Part shown: piece by piece, positions 1 through 11,799 of the stretch
How the letters are laid out: each line of letters starts with the position of its first letter
How positions within the stretch are numbered: the first letter of the stretch is position 1
Origin: Melastoma dodecandrum
Taxonomy: Eukaryota; Streptophyta; Magnoliopsida; Myrtales; Melastomataceae
Direction of reading: 5' to 3'
Assembly: GCA_029817715.1 (NCBI GenBank)
Contig: JARUPY010000605.1
Location: 434,001 to 498,000 of the forward strand
Length of the DNA stretch: 64,000 nucleotides
The notes under the pieces: generated by a model
Told to the model about the DNA's origin: nothing
Database searches by the model: none
The model's input: only the letters and a program-made list of their open reading frames with translations
Translations under genes and position numbers: made by a program

Positions 1-1389
1 AGGAAGGTGTCCTAAGATTAAATTTTTTCCATGATTCATCACACGAGACCATCGACACCAACTAAAAACACCAAACGCGAAATCAGAGGCCTGGAAATTT
101 GAATTCAGAAGCAAATAATGGGGTTTCCTCACTCGACCAACGCAAAAGCCTCAGATCAAGTGTTGGATTAAATACATTTAACTTCATCCTCATCCTCCGT
201 CAGAAACTCGGAATCAAAAACCAGCGCAATCGGAAGCAGAAAACGATCAAAATCGACAACGATTCGAGGAATCCAAGGAGACGGCTCAGTTCAGCGGGGT
301 AATCGACACGCAAAGATCCTCAGAGAAAATCGATTTCAAGAGGAATCCCTGCATTCCGGTCTGTTGAGCTTGAATTTATGGAGTCATCACCGCCATCTCA
401 ATTGAACTCGCCAACCAAAACACAAAAAAAATAAAATAAAAAACAAAGCAAACAAACAATCGCGGTGGAGGAGATCTAGTCGAAGCGGCCGGGCGAGGGA
501 GTGGGAGAGGGAACGGCCTCGGGGTTTTCTTTTATGGTTGAGGATTAGGGTTTTCAGCAGGGAGATGGGGGATTCGGTGGCGGCTAGGGTTTTCCCCCAT
601 TGCAGAAGGGGGCCCAATACTGATTAGGCCGACCCTTATCGGGCCTAGTGATCTTATTGGGCCTAGTGATCCGAAACTATACTCGAGGTTTTTCTGTTGG
701 ATAGTTAACAGAGTCAACCCCGCGAGTAAGCCAAAAGGAAAATACGACGGGCGACATCGACAAGGACAACCGAGGTACTCTTTTAGATGGTATGATTCAA
801 AGAATTCGGCGTTGAAAATAATCAAATTTTTATGCGACGTGCCGAGCACATCGTCGATATGCTTAATAGTTGTTGTATATGTTGTACACCCATAATTGAC
901 CGGTTCTTCAGTTCTTTTTTTTTTTTGGTCACAAAGTCACGCCCGCCCCTATCAATTCATATTGTGGAACGACATAGTCAAAGTGGGGCGCATCCTCACT
1001 AATCCCAGAAGATTCTCCTTTGTGTTTTTTTCTTTATTTTTATTACCGCATACGGGGTTACAAATTCGACAAAACATACGATTTCGTCGCGAGTAAGAAA
1101 CTTCCGCCAATATTATTGAATCCCTAACAACGTTATAAGGCGTAGTACATGTTTGTCTGTATACGTGTTTGTCTTACTAATATCGGTAATTACCTCGCCG
1201 GGCTACCCTTTTAACGCCAAGGGAGTAGTACTACCCACCCACCGCTGTACATTCCCAAATTCACAGGTGACTCTGTCTCAGTCCCCTTCCGACGCCCCCC
1301 GCTCCAGCAGGAGAGCCGGCCGATAGATTCCTACTGCCGACACAAACACAAACGTAGTTGTTTTCACTGAGCAACGTTGCCTGACGGGG
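1..1389. other. Non-coding left edge; possible leftward promoter
   Basis: I see no coding region with family resemblance here. Two telo-box motifs (AAACCCTA on the minus strand, about 545-554 and 584-593) and several GGCCCA/TGGGCC motifs (about 610-665, including a short repeated GGGCCTAGTGATC) look like the promoter and 5' UTR of a housekeeping gene transcribed leftwards out of the window. This is inference. The part next to 1390 should hold the 3' UTR of the kinase. Confidence 0.4.
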
Positions 1390-4051
1390 CTAGTCCCTAT
1401 CCCTCCCGGATCTTATCCTGCCTAGTTTCGCTTTCCTGGCGTGTTCCTGTATCCGCCGGTCGTGCTCTTTGAGCATCTGTTCCGTGTTGTTCGATGACAT
1501 GAGCAGCGGCCCGGACACGTACATCTTGTTCCCGCCAGATTTAAGAACGTACTGAGGACGTAAAAAGGGGGTTAGGCCTCACATTAGGCAGAATCCATGT
1601 GGAAAGCCTTAAGAGGCATGGGATTTTGGAGAACTAACCGGATCGTGTTCTTTGCGGGAGGTTGTTCCGTCGTCCGCGGCATGAGAGCTGAACCTCATGC
1701 TCGTGTAAGCTCTTTGGTCCTGTTTCCTGGATGGTTCCGGTTCCCGAATTGGACCAGAGAACCTGCCCGCGTGGTTTGTGGCTTCGGGGAACAAATGGCC
1801 TGATTTCCCTCTGTTATCTCTGGCTAATGATGTCCTGCCCGCAACAAAGCCGGATATCGATGGAATATTGCCATTTTTCGAGGCTGCGTTAGAGTGGTCG
1901 AGCGGTTTTGCAGGCTTAGCATACGCAAAACCTGGAACCAGAGGACCGGAGTGCGAAGGCCTGCCGTGATGTTCATTCGAGCTGTCTTTCCTCTGCTCTT
2001 TCGACGTGCGTGGTTGTTTTGGCGGGGCGACCAAGAATCCTGAAACAGTTTTGTCCCTACTTTGATCGTGGCCATCTTTGACCTATCCAAGATGTCGATG
2101 AAGATGTCAGCCAAAGAACCAGAAATAACAATGGACCGACCCGGGGGAAGCTCGAACTTCTGCTCGGTCTATAGGAGTTACCTGCATATTTTCTGTGTTA
2201 TGATTGTTGCCCGGTCCTCCAGCTGCTACTCTTCTGTAAAGAGCACGACGTCAATTCAAAACATCAGATGCCCGGAAACAGGAAAAGCCAACGCTCGACA
2301 AGTTATTGAAGGGGTATTTAGAAGTCTCGCATACCTTCTGGTTTCCTCCTCCCTCATTTTCATGTCAATCTCTTTGCTAGGAGGATACTTGGGCAGATTC
2401 GAAGGGTCACAAGCGAGAGGGCTGGTGGTGAAATACTGTTGAGTGCATAAACAATGAAGACTGTGAGGATCCAAAACGAAACAAGAATCGGTCCGTTTGT
2501 TTAGTTTTTTAGAGAAAAGAAATAAGTCTACCTCGCTTCGGAGAGCAAGAGCCGACGTCCCTCTTCGGAACGGATCAATGGAAAGTAAGGTATCGATGAG
2601 ACTCACGGCAGGAGAAGGGAGTTCCTTGAACATTTCCGTGACACATCGGCGGTATGGCTGAGGTGGTTTAAACACGGCCTCGTGACGGAGATGCATTTTC
2701 TTCCAATAATCATCAGATGGCGAGCCACATAGCTTAAATATCTTATGCAGTTGCTCCACCTAGACGAAGGGGGAAAAAAAGCAAATCAGCATCACAATCA
2801 TAGGCTCGCTCGATGGGTCCATTTCATATTGAGATTCCCGAGTGATTACCTCCGTCTTGCCTGGCAGAATCGGCTTGTTTGTATACAATTCGCCGAGTAT
2901 GCAACCGGCACTCCACAAGTCCACCTCAGCACCATAGTGGGTAGCTCCCAGTAAAAGTTCCGGAGGCCGATACCAGAGCGTTACTACCCGACTAGTTAAA
3001 GGAACTGTGCGGTGAGGATCAAAGGCGCTTGCCAAGCCAAAGTCCGCGATCTTCAGTATTCCATCATTGCTGATGAGAAGATTCGATCCCTTTATGTCTC
3101 GATGGAGGATTCCTCGTCTATGACAATGATCAAGCCCGCTCAATAGCTGCTTCATGTAACATTTGATCTGCCCAAATAACCACAATAGCTAATAAGTAAC
3201 CATGCAACCGACGCAGAACATTCGCAGTACTGGTCACATGATTGATTGATTACCTGTGGTTCGGAAAATTTTAAGCCCGGCCTTGTTGTGAGTCCCGTGA
3301 GATCATGCTCCATATACTCGAACACGAGGTATAAGCTACAAGACACCCGAGATGTGATCAAGCCTTCCAACTTGATAACGTTGGGATGATCAAGCCTCCG
3401 CAAATAAAGGATCTCCCGAGCCATGAACTTGACGCTTTCCTGGTCGAGATTATCGAACCTCACTCTCTTCAAAGCGACTATCTTGTTATTCAATACATCA
3501 CGCGCCCGGTAAACGCTGCTGTAAGTCCCCTGCCCAATCTGCACATAAAACAGTAACTGGTCACCGATCAACACACAGCAACTAATCAACCAAGATCAAC
3601 ATGAAACTGTACATACCTTGTTTAACTTCTCGAACGTATCCGCTCGCCGCGGCAGCCATCCCTGTAAAGCCTCACCGGCGGCAGCAGACAGCCAAGACGG
3701 CCACCCGGCACCCACTTGCTCCCCTTCTGCAGCCTTCGGAACACGACCAATACTCTCAAAACCCGCAACATCCCCCTTCTCCCTCCTCTGCTTCTCAACA
3801 CAATCCACATTGCCACCCGATTTCTGGGCCGGATCATGCCGCAACCGCGCCGAAACATTCCCTTTCTGATCGATCAACACCACGTTGACCTCGCCCATCT
3901 TATCCTGGGCGCCATACCGGGTTTCCCCCCTCGCCAAACCCAACCTTGAATCCTTCCGCTCCCGCAACCTCCTGCTCGATGAAATCCCGCCGTCCTTCGG
4001 GCTCTCCCGGCTGTCCTCGATCGCGGAACCCTTGGAGTACAGACAACCCAT
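1390..4051 (-). CDS. CDK-like Ser/Thr protein kinase, At1g54610/IBS1 family
   Basis: Eight exons can be joined in frame: 4051-3617, 3538-3254, 3167-2850, 2759-2532, 2435-2335, 2233-2182, 2082-1639 and 1551-1390, giving about 674 residues. The protein starts MGC, a likely N-myristoylation plus palmitoylation site, followed by a basic low-complexity region to about 145. The kinase domain follows, with glycine loop IGQGTYSSVY (146-155), Lys169 in VALK, HRD at 262-264, DFG at 282-284, an activation segment ending WYRPPELLLG, and DLWSAGCILGEL. The C-terminal tail carries the family's SGPL blocks, one in exon 7 and one in exon 8 (SGPLLM). Exon 8 is recognised from GNKMYVSGPLL and MLKEHDRRIQE, so the stop at 1609 in the exon-7 frame is probably intronic. 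These plasma-membrane-linked CDK-like kinases are known in priming and stress signalling; the substrate is not evident. The donor GTTAGT of intron 7 is the least certain junction. Confidence 0.88.
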
Positions 4052-6498
4052 GATTGAAGCAGCAACAAGAACGAGGGGGGAAATCCCCTAACCCCAACAA
4101 TACCAGAAGAAATCCACAGACCACAGCCCAAAATCACGACTCAAACCCAAAACTCAAAAGACACCCGAATTGAATCCCAGAGAGTAAGTACTCAATCTAA
4201 CAGAACCCAGACATGCAACTCTGACCCATAATTAGTTGCGATCAGGAAAAGAAAAACCCCAAAAAAAAAAAGAACACACAAAGAAAGAAAGAAAGAGCTG
4301 ACTGGTCTTTTTACACCCCCCACCCAGTAACCCCAGGAATGCAGAGAATCTCCACCTACCCGATTATCACCAACACAAACCCAACTCCCACGAATTAAAA
4401 AGCAACAAAACGGAAATCCTTTTCTAGGTGCGGGGGCTTGTAAAGTCTAAAGATGTGATTTTTATTACGGGAAGAAAAGATGAGCATGAGGAGAGAAAAA
4501 TTCATTCAATTCAACGCGTATTCGCGTTTTGCCCCCTTTTTATTCATAATCTTTTAATTATTAAATGATGATTAGTTATTTCAACATGACACGGGGGCCT
4601 TGACTGGCCATTGGCACCAGGGGCCATTGATCATCCATCCAGGAATTTGTAACTACTGTCCGTTTCTTTATCTTAATTAAAATCCCAATTACTGTGTGTG
4701 TGTGTCCTGAATAGACATGAATACGATTTATCCAACCCAATTTTATCAAGTAAAAATTCATATAGTCGAACGATTCTTCGACATTTGTGGACCCGTCGAC
4801 CCCAGACTATTTGGAGCGAGTTCCCTAAACATATAAAATTAAAATATAGAAAAAGCTGGGTACGGGAATGTAGACGCGTGTCTTTGCCGGTTCACTCACG
4901 CACGTCCGTGTGTTTCGTGGGGCAACTTCCCGGCCACGTCTTACGTTAGTTGAACCCCGTGATGTTTGTCCTTAACTAGAACAGGCCGTGTTTGAAGAAG
5001 TAACTATAGAAAAAGTTAAGACAAAAGTACGTACGGAGTACCGAGACGGACGAATTTCGGTTCTTTCTGGTTCTGAAAAGAATTTACGGAAGGCCGTGTT
5101 GAAATGGAGCGTACGACGTATCATTGTATTAATTTGGTCGGGTTTGGTTGTATGGCATCGGAGTCCCGATTAGGGAGGGCATGGAATGAATTATAGGAGG
5201 CCTTCTATGACTTTGTTGAACGACCCCAAGACTTTTTGACCAGGGGGGGGGGGGGGGGGGATGGTCTTCTAGAAAGGAGAAGCTCTTTATTCCCATTTTA
5301 CACTCCCGAAAAAAGCCCCCCCGGAGTTGGGATCAAAAAGGTGCTCAGAAAGTTGCACAAAGTACGCCGTACAAATGTCCCCTGACGGATTGCAAATTGG
5401 TATTTAGTGAAGAAACGATGATCCGGCTTGCATTGATTGAGCTCTTCTTGTTTTGTTGTGTATGATAAATTTATGTCGCCCTATCTGTGAAATGATGTGT
5501 AAAATCTCTTCAATAAATTTTTTATGCCTTTTTCTTTTCTAACTCCTGTTCGTTAATTTATATTAGATTGCTAAAATGTTTTTCACGCCAGTGACTTTAC
5601 TCTTGTCAAAGTCAACACAGGCTGCGTTGACCGCGTCCTCCATGCTTCACTGATGTTCGTCCATCGGAGAGAAAGTACTCCCAATACTTTCCCCCCAGCC
5701 AAATTTCTTATCAGCCCAGTTGGCAGGAAGTTAGCTGTAACCAAGCAATTGTTCTCGTATCCGCGGCGTCGAATATTCTTTGTCCTCAGGTGCACTCGGG
5801 GTCAGCCCTCGGGTTTGTCTCCGTGATCACGGTTGGCATGGATCGCTGTCTGGGAAAGTCTAGTTGAATGAAGGTAACTCTGTTGCTGTCGATTATGGTG
5901 TCTTCGGTTTACTTGGCTGTCTTCAAGAGGTGAAGACGAAGGTCGATTAATTAGTAACCCCAAAAACGGGTTTTTGTTTAGAAATCTCCCTCAAGTCCAT
6001 ACATCGATGATAAATCAGTGATCGTCACTAACACCAATCATTTCTACACTAATCATAAGATAATCCACAAGGACATGGTACGGTGAGACCCCAACAAACA
6101 AAAGTCATTCAACAATCCGCATAATTACAACAGCACTGACATCGCCAAACAAACAAAACCGATCCGTCTGACTCCCCTCCCATGCAACATCAAGCGGAGG
6201 GGCACCGCCCGATCACTGTATGATTTTATCGTACACTGGTGTAACGTAACAACCACCCGTTCCGAAATCCAGTTTGTTTCCTCAAACCTCGACCCTTCAA
6301 GCCTGTGAATGCAAAGAAGAAAGTAGATGCACGATTATTCCCACTAAGAAGATGGGGAGGAACAAACTAGCAAATTAAAAAGCATTCCGGAAGATGTCGA
6401 GCAAACTAGGATACCCCCCCTAAAAGCACGACAAATTAAGAACTGAGGCTGGAGTAAGAAAACAAACTACGAGTATCTACAGGTATTATTACCTCATA
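4052..6498. other. Intergenic region
   Basis: This stretch holds the kinase 5' flank (4052 to about 4500) with a GAAA microsatellite near 4280-4300, a TG run near 4691-4703, a poly-G tract at 5243-5260, and the 3' flank of the callose synthase. Short open frames are present but none resembles a known family. Confidence 0.6.
5243..5260 (+). repeat. Poly-G homopolymer (18 G)
   Basis: An uninterrupted run of 18 G on the plus strand lies in intergenic DNA. Such runs are unstable and can form G-quadruplexes. The exact length is also prone to sequencing or assembly error. Confidence 0.85.
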
Positions 6499-9400
6499 TC
6501 ACAAGTCAACTTTTGATTTTTTCCCAGCAATAATCTGGAATATCCGGAGGCCTCTGGTAAAGGCATCGTTGAACAAGATCCTGGTCTGCATTGACTGGAA
6601 CCCGGGCATCCAAGATAGAAATGCTACCGGCGTCATGACGATCACTCCAAACATAATGTCATAGACCCGGGCTAAAGCAACGACACTATTCCAGAGGCGA
6701 ACTCTCTGTAGGGTTGTTCTAATCACCAGAGCAATTGACACTATCCCCCATCCAGTTGGAATAAATGCCAACATGCTGGTGAATATGTCGATAAATTTGA
6801 AATTGGTGAACTCCAGTAGAGTGATTATTAGCAGTAACCCAAGAATAATGACAAGGAATTGGACAAGCCGGTAGTAGATGTGATCTCTAGCTGCATACTT
6901 ATCACGGGCGTAGGATATGATTGCATAGACTGCAAAGACGACAGCCACGACAAGCCAAGACAGAAGGTAGACAGCGATGCTGGTACTGCCAGAAGCAATA
7001 CTCAGCTGGTAAACGATGCCATATTGAAAGAAAAAGAACCGGAGGTCCAAAATAACCTCCATAATCCTCCCCCAGAGGCCAGTTGTTCTGAGATGATCCT
7101 GCTCCTCATACCACCACCTTTCCCAGCTTTCCTCAGCTTTTACAAAAACTCCTCCTCGGTACCATATCCAACTCATAAACTCATCAAAATCGTAGACGGT
7201 TTTCAGCCAGTCAAAACCAGAGGGATTGAACACAAAAGGAGCCATAATCCAAGAGAGAACTAGGAACCAACTGGAGATTGTCAGGGCTATATAAACGAAC
7301 GTGTCCTTGGCAATAGGACTGTGAGATGCATAAACTGTCAGTATGAGGCCAAGTTCGATTGCTTTTACGAAATGGCTTCGAGCGTAAAGCCGGTAATTCT
7401 CAGCAAAACTCTTGTGCTGAACGACAAAACCGCGACCAGTGGCACGATACTTGGCTCCACCATGAAGGATGGTCCGGCCAAAGAAGTGAGTGCGAGTTCC
7501 CATGGAGAAGGTGTAGAAGACGGATGACAGCTGAAGCTGCATCGTTATGAAATCCCATATGGCCTGAAGAAACCCAAGCTCAAGGGAGTTCTCGATAATC
7601 ATTGGAAGTGCGGTGAAGAGGCCAAGCTGGATTATGAACTGCTGGTTCAGAACAGTACTAAGTCCCCGATTGTTATTGCTTTTCGCAACATAAGCCTCAA
7701 TGCCACTCAAAGCCAGATATAATCGGCCCCATAGAAATGCATATACAGTCAAAATGACCATCATCGTGTTGAAGAAGAACCCAACGGTGGTATAGAAAAA
7801 GGACAGCATCCGGAAGAAGTCCAAACGGTGCCCTAGCCTGTACACATCTCTGCTAAGGACTTGCTCGCCATTGCCACTGGCAACCTTAGCTTCAAACATA
7901 GATATCTGGTTCAATCCAACATCCCTCCCCTTGCCCACTTGAATATACTCGTGGTGCGTAACATTGCCTCCTCTCAAGGTGCAGTTGAATCCAGCAAATA
8001 TGTCCTCGCTGATGTTGATAACTCTAGATGCCTTGCTGATCCCCCCTCGAGTCAGGAACCAGAACCGATCAAAAACATCAGGGTGGCCATAATGCATTCG
8101 GACTTTCAGAGGATTTGCTAAAACACGCTGACCGAGCGTGACGAAACTTGTCTCTTGTGCACACATGAACCAAGCTAAAGATGAAACGGATCCGGTGAAA
8201 ATATGCTCCCGGACACCCAGAATAGTAGGCTTACGAACGCCATAGTAAGCTCTGAACTCTTCCAGTAAATTCCTCACCTTGAGCGCCTCCTCAAAATAAT
8301 TGTCTTGATTCATGTCTATGGTTTGAACTGCATCGCCACGGGTGAAGATGAAAGCATGGTTCTGGTTCTCTGGTTTCCCCTCCCCAAGCTTCACAGGACC
8401 AGGCAACTTGACCCTGTAAATCTCAACTTCTGACTCCAACTTCTGATCATATTTGACAAGAACAGAGTAAAACTCCGTCTCATCCCTGCCGGTGGAAACT
8501 TCATCCACATATGCAACCCGCAACGCTTCATTATTTTTCATGAGGTCTAGTATCTCCACAGCATGGGGATCCTTCTTTGCCTTCTGGGCCCCATATATCT
8601 GGCAGGCAACAACATAGGTGTACTTCATCAATGCAGTTCCATACTCGTGGCCTTTGAAAAGATTTGTCACTGAACTGCTGGTCCTGCTCAAGCTCTTTGA
8701 AGAAAGCTCTCTTTCTGGCCCTAACCCTTCAATCTTGATACTTCCATCCCTCCTCATCGAGCCCAGCTCTATGGAACCTTCCCTGATGTCCATCTCCGAA
8801 GCAGAATCTAGGAAAACCAACATCTTAAGGGCCCTGTAGTAGTACATCATCCCCCTCACCGTTCGGCCAAGTGTCTGTCCCCGGTAAGAAGCCCACATCC
8901 TGAGATCACTCAACTTGGTCGTCCATATCTCACTGTCGCTTGCCATGCCCTCACGGCGCATCCTCTCTAGGAAATTCCTCCAATCATCATCATATATAGT
9001 CTGCAGATAGTATAAGATGGATATACCGTCTTCATTCTCGTTCCTTAGCTGCTCTTTGCTGTACAACACTTCCTCATTGTAATAAGGAGTCAACACACTG
9101 AAGGCCCTCATCTTCTCCACTTGAGGGGCATGAGGCATGTTCATGAAGAGGGAATTACTGAAAAATGCAATGCGCCGCCTCGCCTCAATATTAATCGGGA
9201 CAGAGTGCATGGAATCTCGTGATGTCAGAATCGTGTGCAATCTGCGGACTTGGCGATAGAACTTCTCATCGTCAGGATCAGGCAGTAGAACAGCATTTTC
9301 AAAAAGCAAGCCTGCAGCGGAAGAAGAATTGCGAGGAGCCAAACCATCCGCAATCAACTCATCCGCATTCCTCTTCTCCTTGAGTAAGTCCCTGATCGCT

Positions 9401-11799
9401 ATCTCATAAAGAGCCTGCAGGGCGTTCACAACCTGTTGCACATCTTTCTTGGGCTTGTTCAGCAGCTGCAGCAGCCTAATAAGCTGATCATGGAGCTTAG
9501 GAAGTCCATCCATTTTGTAGGTCCTGGTAAACGACCCAGTCTCAAGGGCATGATCAACCTCTTGGAAGTACACAGTGACTATAGAATGCTCTTTGGAGTT
9601 CACTTCAATTATCTTAAGTAGCAAGTGCTTCACACAATCATAAGCTTCGATGACAGCGCAACGCCTATACTCTTTCTTGCAGATCTTATACCACAACCAC
9701 TTATCTGGGGCATCCACGAGCTCCTTCGCTTGACTCAGAGCAAGCAACAGTTCATTGCACAAAAGGAAGCAGGGCCACCTAACGACCCTAACATTCCAAG
9801 TGTTAGGTGGCAATTCCAACAACTCGACCTCACGGTCCGAGATGATATCTTCCTCCCTGAAAATGGTAATTATCTCATTCCATATCAAAGCAAATTTATG
9901 TGCCTCAATTTGATTCGACTCGAGCTTCTTATAAGGCCTACCTAATCCATATCTCAACTTCAATCGGCGAATAGCATCGTTGAACTTACTTCTCAGTGTT
10001 CCTTGTGCATTCAGTAGCTGCTCCTCGGGCATGAGATTGAACTGGATGGCACTGGCAAAGAACTGGAACCTCAGCCTCAACTGCTGCAAGTTACGAATCT
10101 CACCCAAGTGCTCAAACAGCCCAACTGCTGCACCTACCATCGACGAATAAATCGAGTACCAGATCTGGATATCCATGAGGTATATCAAAATGACAGGAAG
10201 CCAAAGTAACCCGACCGCGAATCTGTTGCTATTGCCATAAAACTCGTGCCACTCATATGTCACATTTTTTAGATTTAACATCTCCTTCGTTGGGTTCACC
10301 ATAGGTTTGATCTGCATGAAATAACTGAATGTGAACTTTGTTGCAAGCAGCACTATCCAGAACAGACTGTACTTCAAATTATCAACCAATCCCTCCCTCA
10401 AACCACGACCCACGAAAATCCTACTCTGGAACCACCAAGTGAACAGATGGAAAATCCTCCAATTCGTCCCCTCCACAAAGTTCCGGATCCAAGGAATTAT
10501 GAATAGCGCCAAAGCCAACAACTCCGGAACTATGAACACCAAGGCAACCTCGAGAAAGTTTATCACCCTGTCATTCGCAGCCTTGGACCACCTCCTGTCG
10601 GCCTTCTTCTGTGCCCAGATCCTTGCATAAAACACGGAGAAAACTACAATCCACACAGCAGCAACAATCGTCTTCAACACCATCCTAATGGTTAGTCCAA
10701 TCGTCTCCCTCGAAATCAATTTCAACTGCATTCCGAAATCCAGTAAAGACTGCACGAACCGCATTGTGCTCCAAGTAAAGAATACTGTCAAAACCCTAAC
10801 CTGAACTTCCCTACTCCGCAGGGACTGCCAAGGGTCCTTACCTTCCCACGCGACGATGATCGCCGCCTGCAGGAACAGCACGAGCATCACCCACAACCGG
10901 TCGAAACTCCTCAACAAATTCAGAAACGATCTTTGCTCGACGAACCCCGTCTTTCCGACCTTCTTTCCCCTCCCGCCCGAGACAAAGAAATTACTCCCCA
11001 GGTCGATCGGCCACCTCAACTTATCAAAACACCTCCTACTCCAGAAGTACTCGTTCAAGTCGTCGTAATTACGCCACGCCTTGTGGGGGGTCGTCCCATT
11101 CAAACTCCCCTCCACTTCCCTCCGTGCGGCCTCGTAAATGGGCTTCACGACCCTCTCCAGGAACGCGTTCCTCTCTCCAGAGCACAGCCATGGGACCACC
11201 GGTTGCCCAGTGTTCTCATCAATGTAATCCTCTAGGATCTTGTTCAACTCCATGGCCATGTTATGGAAGACGTAGCAGAGGCACTCGGGCATGAACCTAA
11301 GGTTGGCGGCCTCGCCCCAGATCAACAGATACAGGGACACGTAGAGTAGCTCGCGGCGTGGGTCAGGGCGGCGATCGGAGAGCCAGAGGGAGGAACGGAT
11401 GCCGAGGAAGGAGCACCAGGAGGAGTAGTTCTTGAGGAGGGAGGAGCGGAACTTACGGACGACGGAGGGGTCGAGGGAGTCGATGGAGTCGGGGGGAGGG
11501 GATAGACGCATCTGGACGTTGGAGAGGTGGAGGACGAGGTGCTCCCTCTGGTTGCGGACATTGTCGGGCTGGAAGCCGAAGAAGACGGCGAGCCAGTCGA
11601 GGAGGTCGTAGTCATCAGGGTGGGGCATCCAGCGGGGGGCGAAAGGGGGCTTGCGGAGGGAGCCGACGGCGCGGAGGCCATTGACGGCCGCTCGGACCTC
11701 GGGGAAGCGGAGGGAGGGGTGGTCGGAGAGGAGGTTGTGGATGGGGATGATGTTGTAGGGCTGGTGGTCGGCCTCGGGAGGGGGTGGCCGCCGGCTCAT
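6499..11799 (-). CDS. CALS12: Callose synthase (1,3-beta-glucan synthase), CALS12/GSL5/PMR4 type
   Basis: One open frame of 1766 residues without introns encodes a full-length glucan synthase-like protein. It polymerises UDP-glucose into 1,3-beta-glucan at the plasma membrane. The N-terminus carries YNIIPIHNLL and DHPSLRFPEV, followed by the FKS1 domain-1 block (ELLYVSLYLLIWGEAANLRF), an N-terminal cluster of hydrophobic segments (about 300-580), the large cytosolic catalytic loop (about 700-1350), and a C-terminal transmembrane cluster to the end. The RATG in the stretch KYRATGRGFVV is the candidate UDP-glucose-binding RXTG motif. ASAIQFNLMPEEQLLNA and the LGSNFF block resemble Arabidopsis CalS12/PMR4 (papillary and wound callose) more than CalS11, from memory. 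Those two Arabidopsis genes are known to have few introns, unlike other callose synthases. The Met at 11799 fits the family's N-terminus. Length is normal and no lesion is seen. Confidence 0.95.
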   Translation of the reverse strand: MSRRPPPPEADHQPYNIIPIHNLLSDHPSLRFPEVRAAVNGLRAVGSLRKPPFAPRWMPHPDDYDLLDWLAVFFGFQPDNVRNQREHLVLHLSNVQMRLSPPPDSIDSLDPSVVRKFRSSLLKNYSSWCSFLGIRSSLWLSDRRPDPRRELLYVSLYLLIWGEAANLRFMPECLCYVFHNMAMELNKILEDYIDENTGQPVVPWLCSGERNAFLERVVKPIYEAARREVEGSLNGTTPHKAWRNYDDLNEYFWSRRCFDKLRWPIDLGSNFFVSGGRGKKVGKTGFVEQRSFLNLLRSFDRLWVMLVLFLQAAIIVAWEGKDPWQSLRSREVQVRVLTVFFTWSTMRFVQSLLDFGMQLKLISRETIGLTIRMVLKTIVAAVWIVVFSVFYARIWAQKKADRRWSKAANDRVINFLEVALVFIVPELLALALFIIPWIRNFVEGTNWRIFHLFTWWFQSRIFVGRGLREGLVDNLKYSLFWIVLLATKFTFSYFMQIKPMVNPTKEMLNLKNVTYEWHEFYGNSNRFAVGLLWLPVILIYLMDIQIWYSIYSSMVGAAVGLFEHLGEIRNLQQLRLRFQFFASAIQFNLMPEEQLLNAQGTLRSKFNDAIRRLKLRYGLGRPYKKLESNQIEAHKFALIWNEIITIFREEDIISDREVELLELPPNTWNVRVVRWPCFLLCNELLLALSQAKELVDAPDKWLWYKICKKEYRRCAVIEAYDCVKHLLLKIIEVNSKEHSIVTVYFQEVDHALETGSFTRTYKMDGLPKLHDQLIRLLQLLNKPKKDVQQVVNALQALYEIAIRDLLKEKRNADELIADGLAPRNSSSAAGLLFENAVLLPDPDDEKFYRQVRRLHTILTSRDSMHSVPINIEARRRIAFFSNSLFMNMPHAPQVEKMRAFSVLTPYYNEEVLYSKEQLRNENEDGISILYYLQTIYDDDWRNFLERMRREGMASDSEIWTTKLSDLRMWASYRGQTLGRTVRGMMYYYRALKMLVFLDSASEMDIREGSIELGSMRRDGSIKIEGLGPERELSSKSLSRTSSSVTNLFKGHEYGTALMKYTYVVACQIYGAQKAKKDPHAVEILDLMKNNEALRVAYVDEVSTGRDETEFYSVLVKYDQKLESEVEIYRVKLPGPVKLGEGKPENQNHAFIFTRGDAVQTIDMNQDNYFEEALKVRNLLEEFRAYYGVRKPTILGVREHIFTGSVSSLAWFMCAQETSFVTLGQRVLANPLKVRMHYGHPDVFDRFWFLTRGGISKASRVINISEDIFAGFNCTLRGGNVTHHEYIQVGKGRDVGLNQISMFEAKVASGNGEQVLSRDVYRLGHRLDFFRMLSFFYTTVGFFFNTMMVILTVYAFLWGRLYLALSGIEAYVAKSNNNRGLSTVLNQQFIIQLGLFTALPMIIENSLELGFLQAIWDFITMQLQLSSVFYTFSMGTRTHFFGRTILHGGAKYRATGRGFVVQHKSFAENYRLYARSHFVKAIELGLILTVYASHSPIAKDTFVYIALTISSWFLVLSWIMAPFVFNPSGFDWLKTVYDFDEFMSWIWYRGGVFVKAEESWERWWYEEQDHLRTTGLWGRIMEVILDLRFFFFQYGIVYQLSIASGSTSIAVYLLSWLVVAVVFAVYAIISYARDKYAARDHIYYRLVQFLVIILGLLLIITLLEFTNFKFIDIFTSMLAFIPTGWGIVSIALVIRTTLQRVRLWNSVVALARVYDIMFGVIVMTPVAFLSWMPGFQSMQTRILFNDAFTRGLRIFQIIAGKKSKVDL

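Noticed and set aside
1609..1611. Stop at 1609 as the true end of the kinase
   Set aside because: A conserved C-terminal block of the family is found further on at 1551-1390 and can be spliced in frame.
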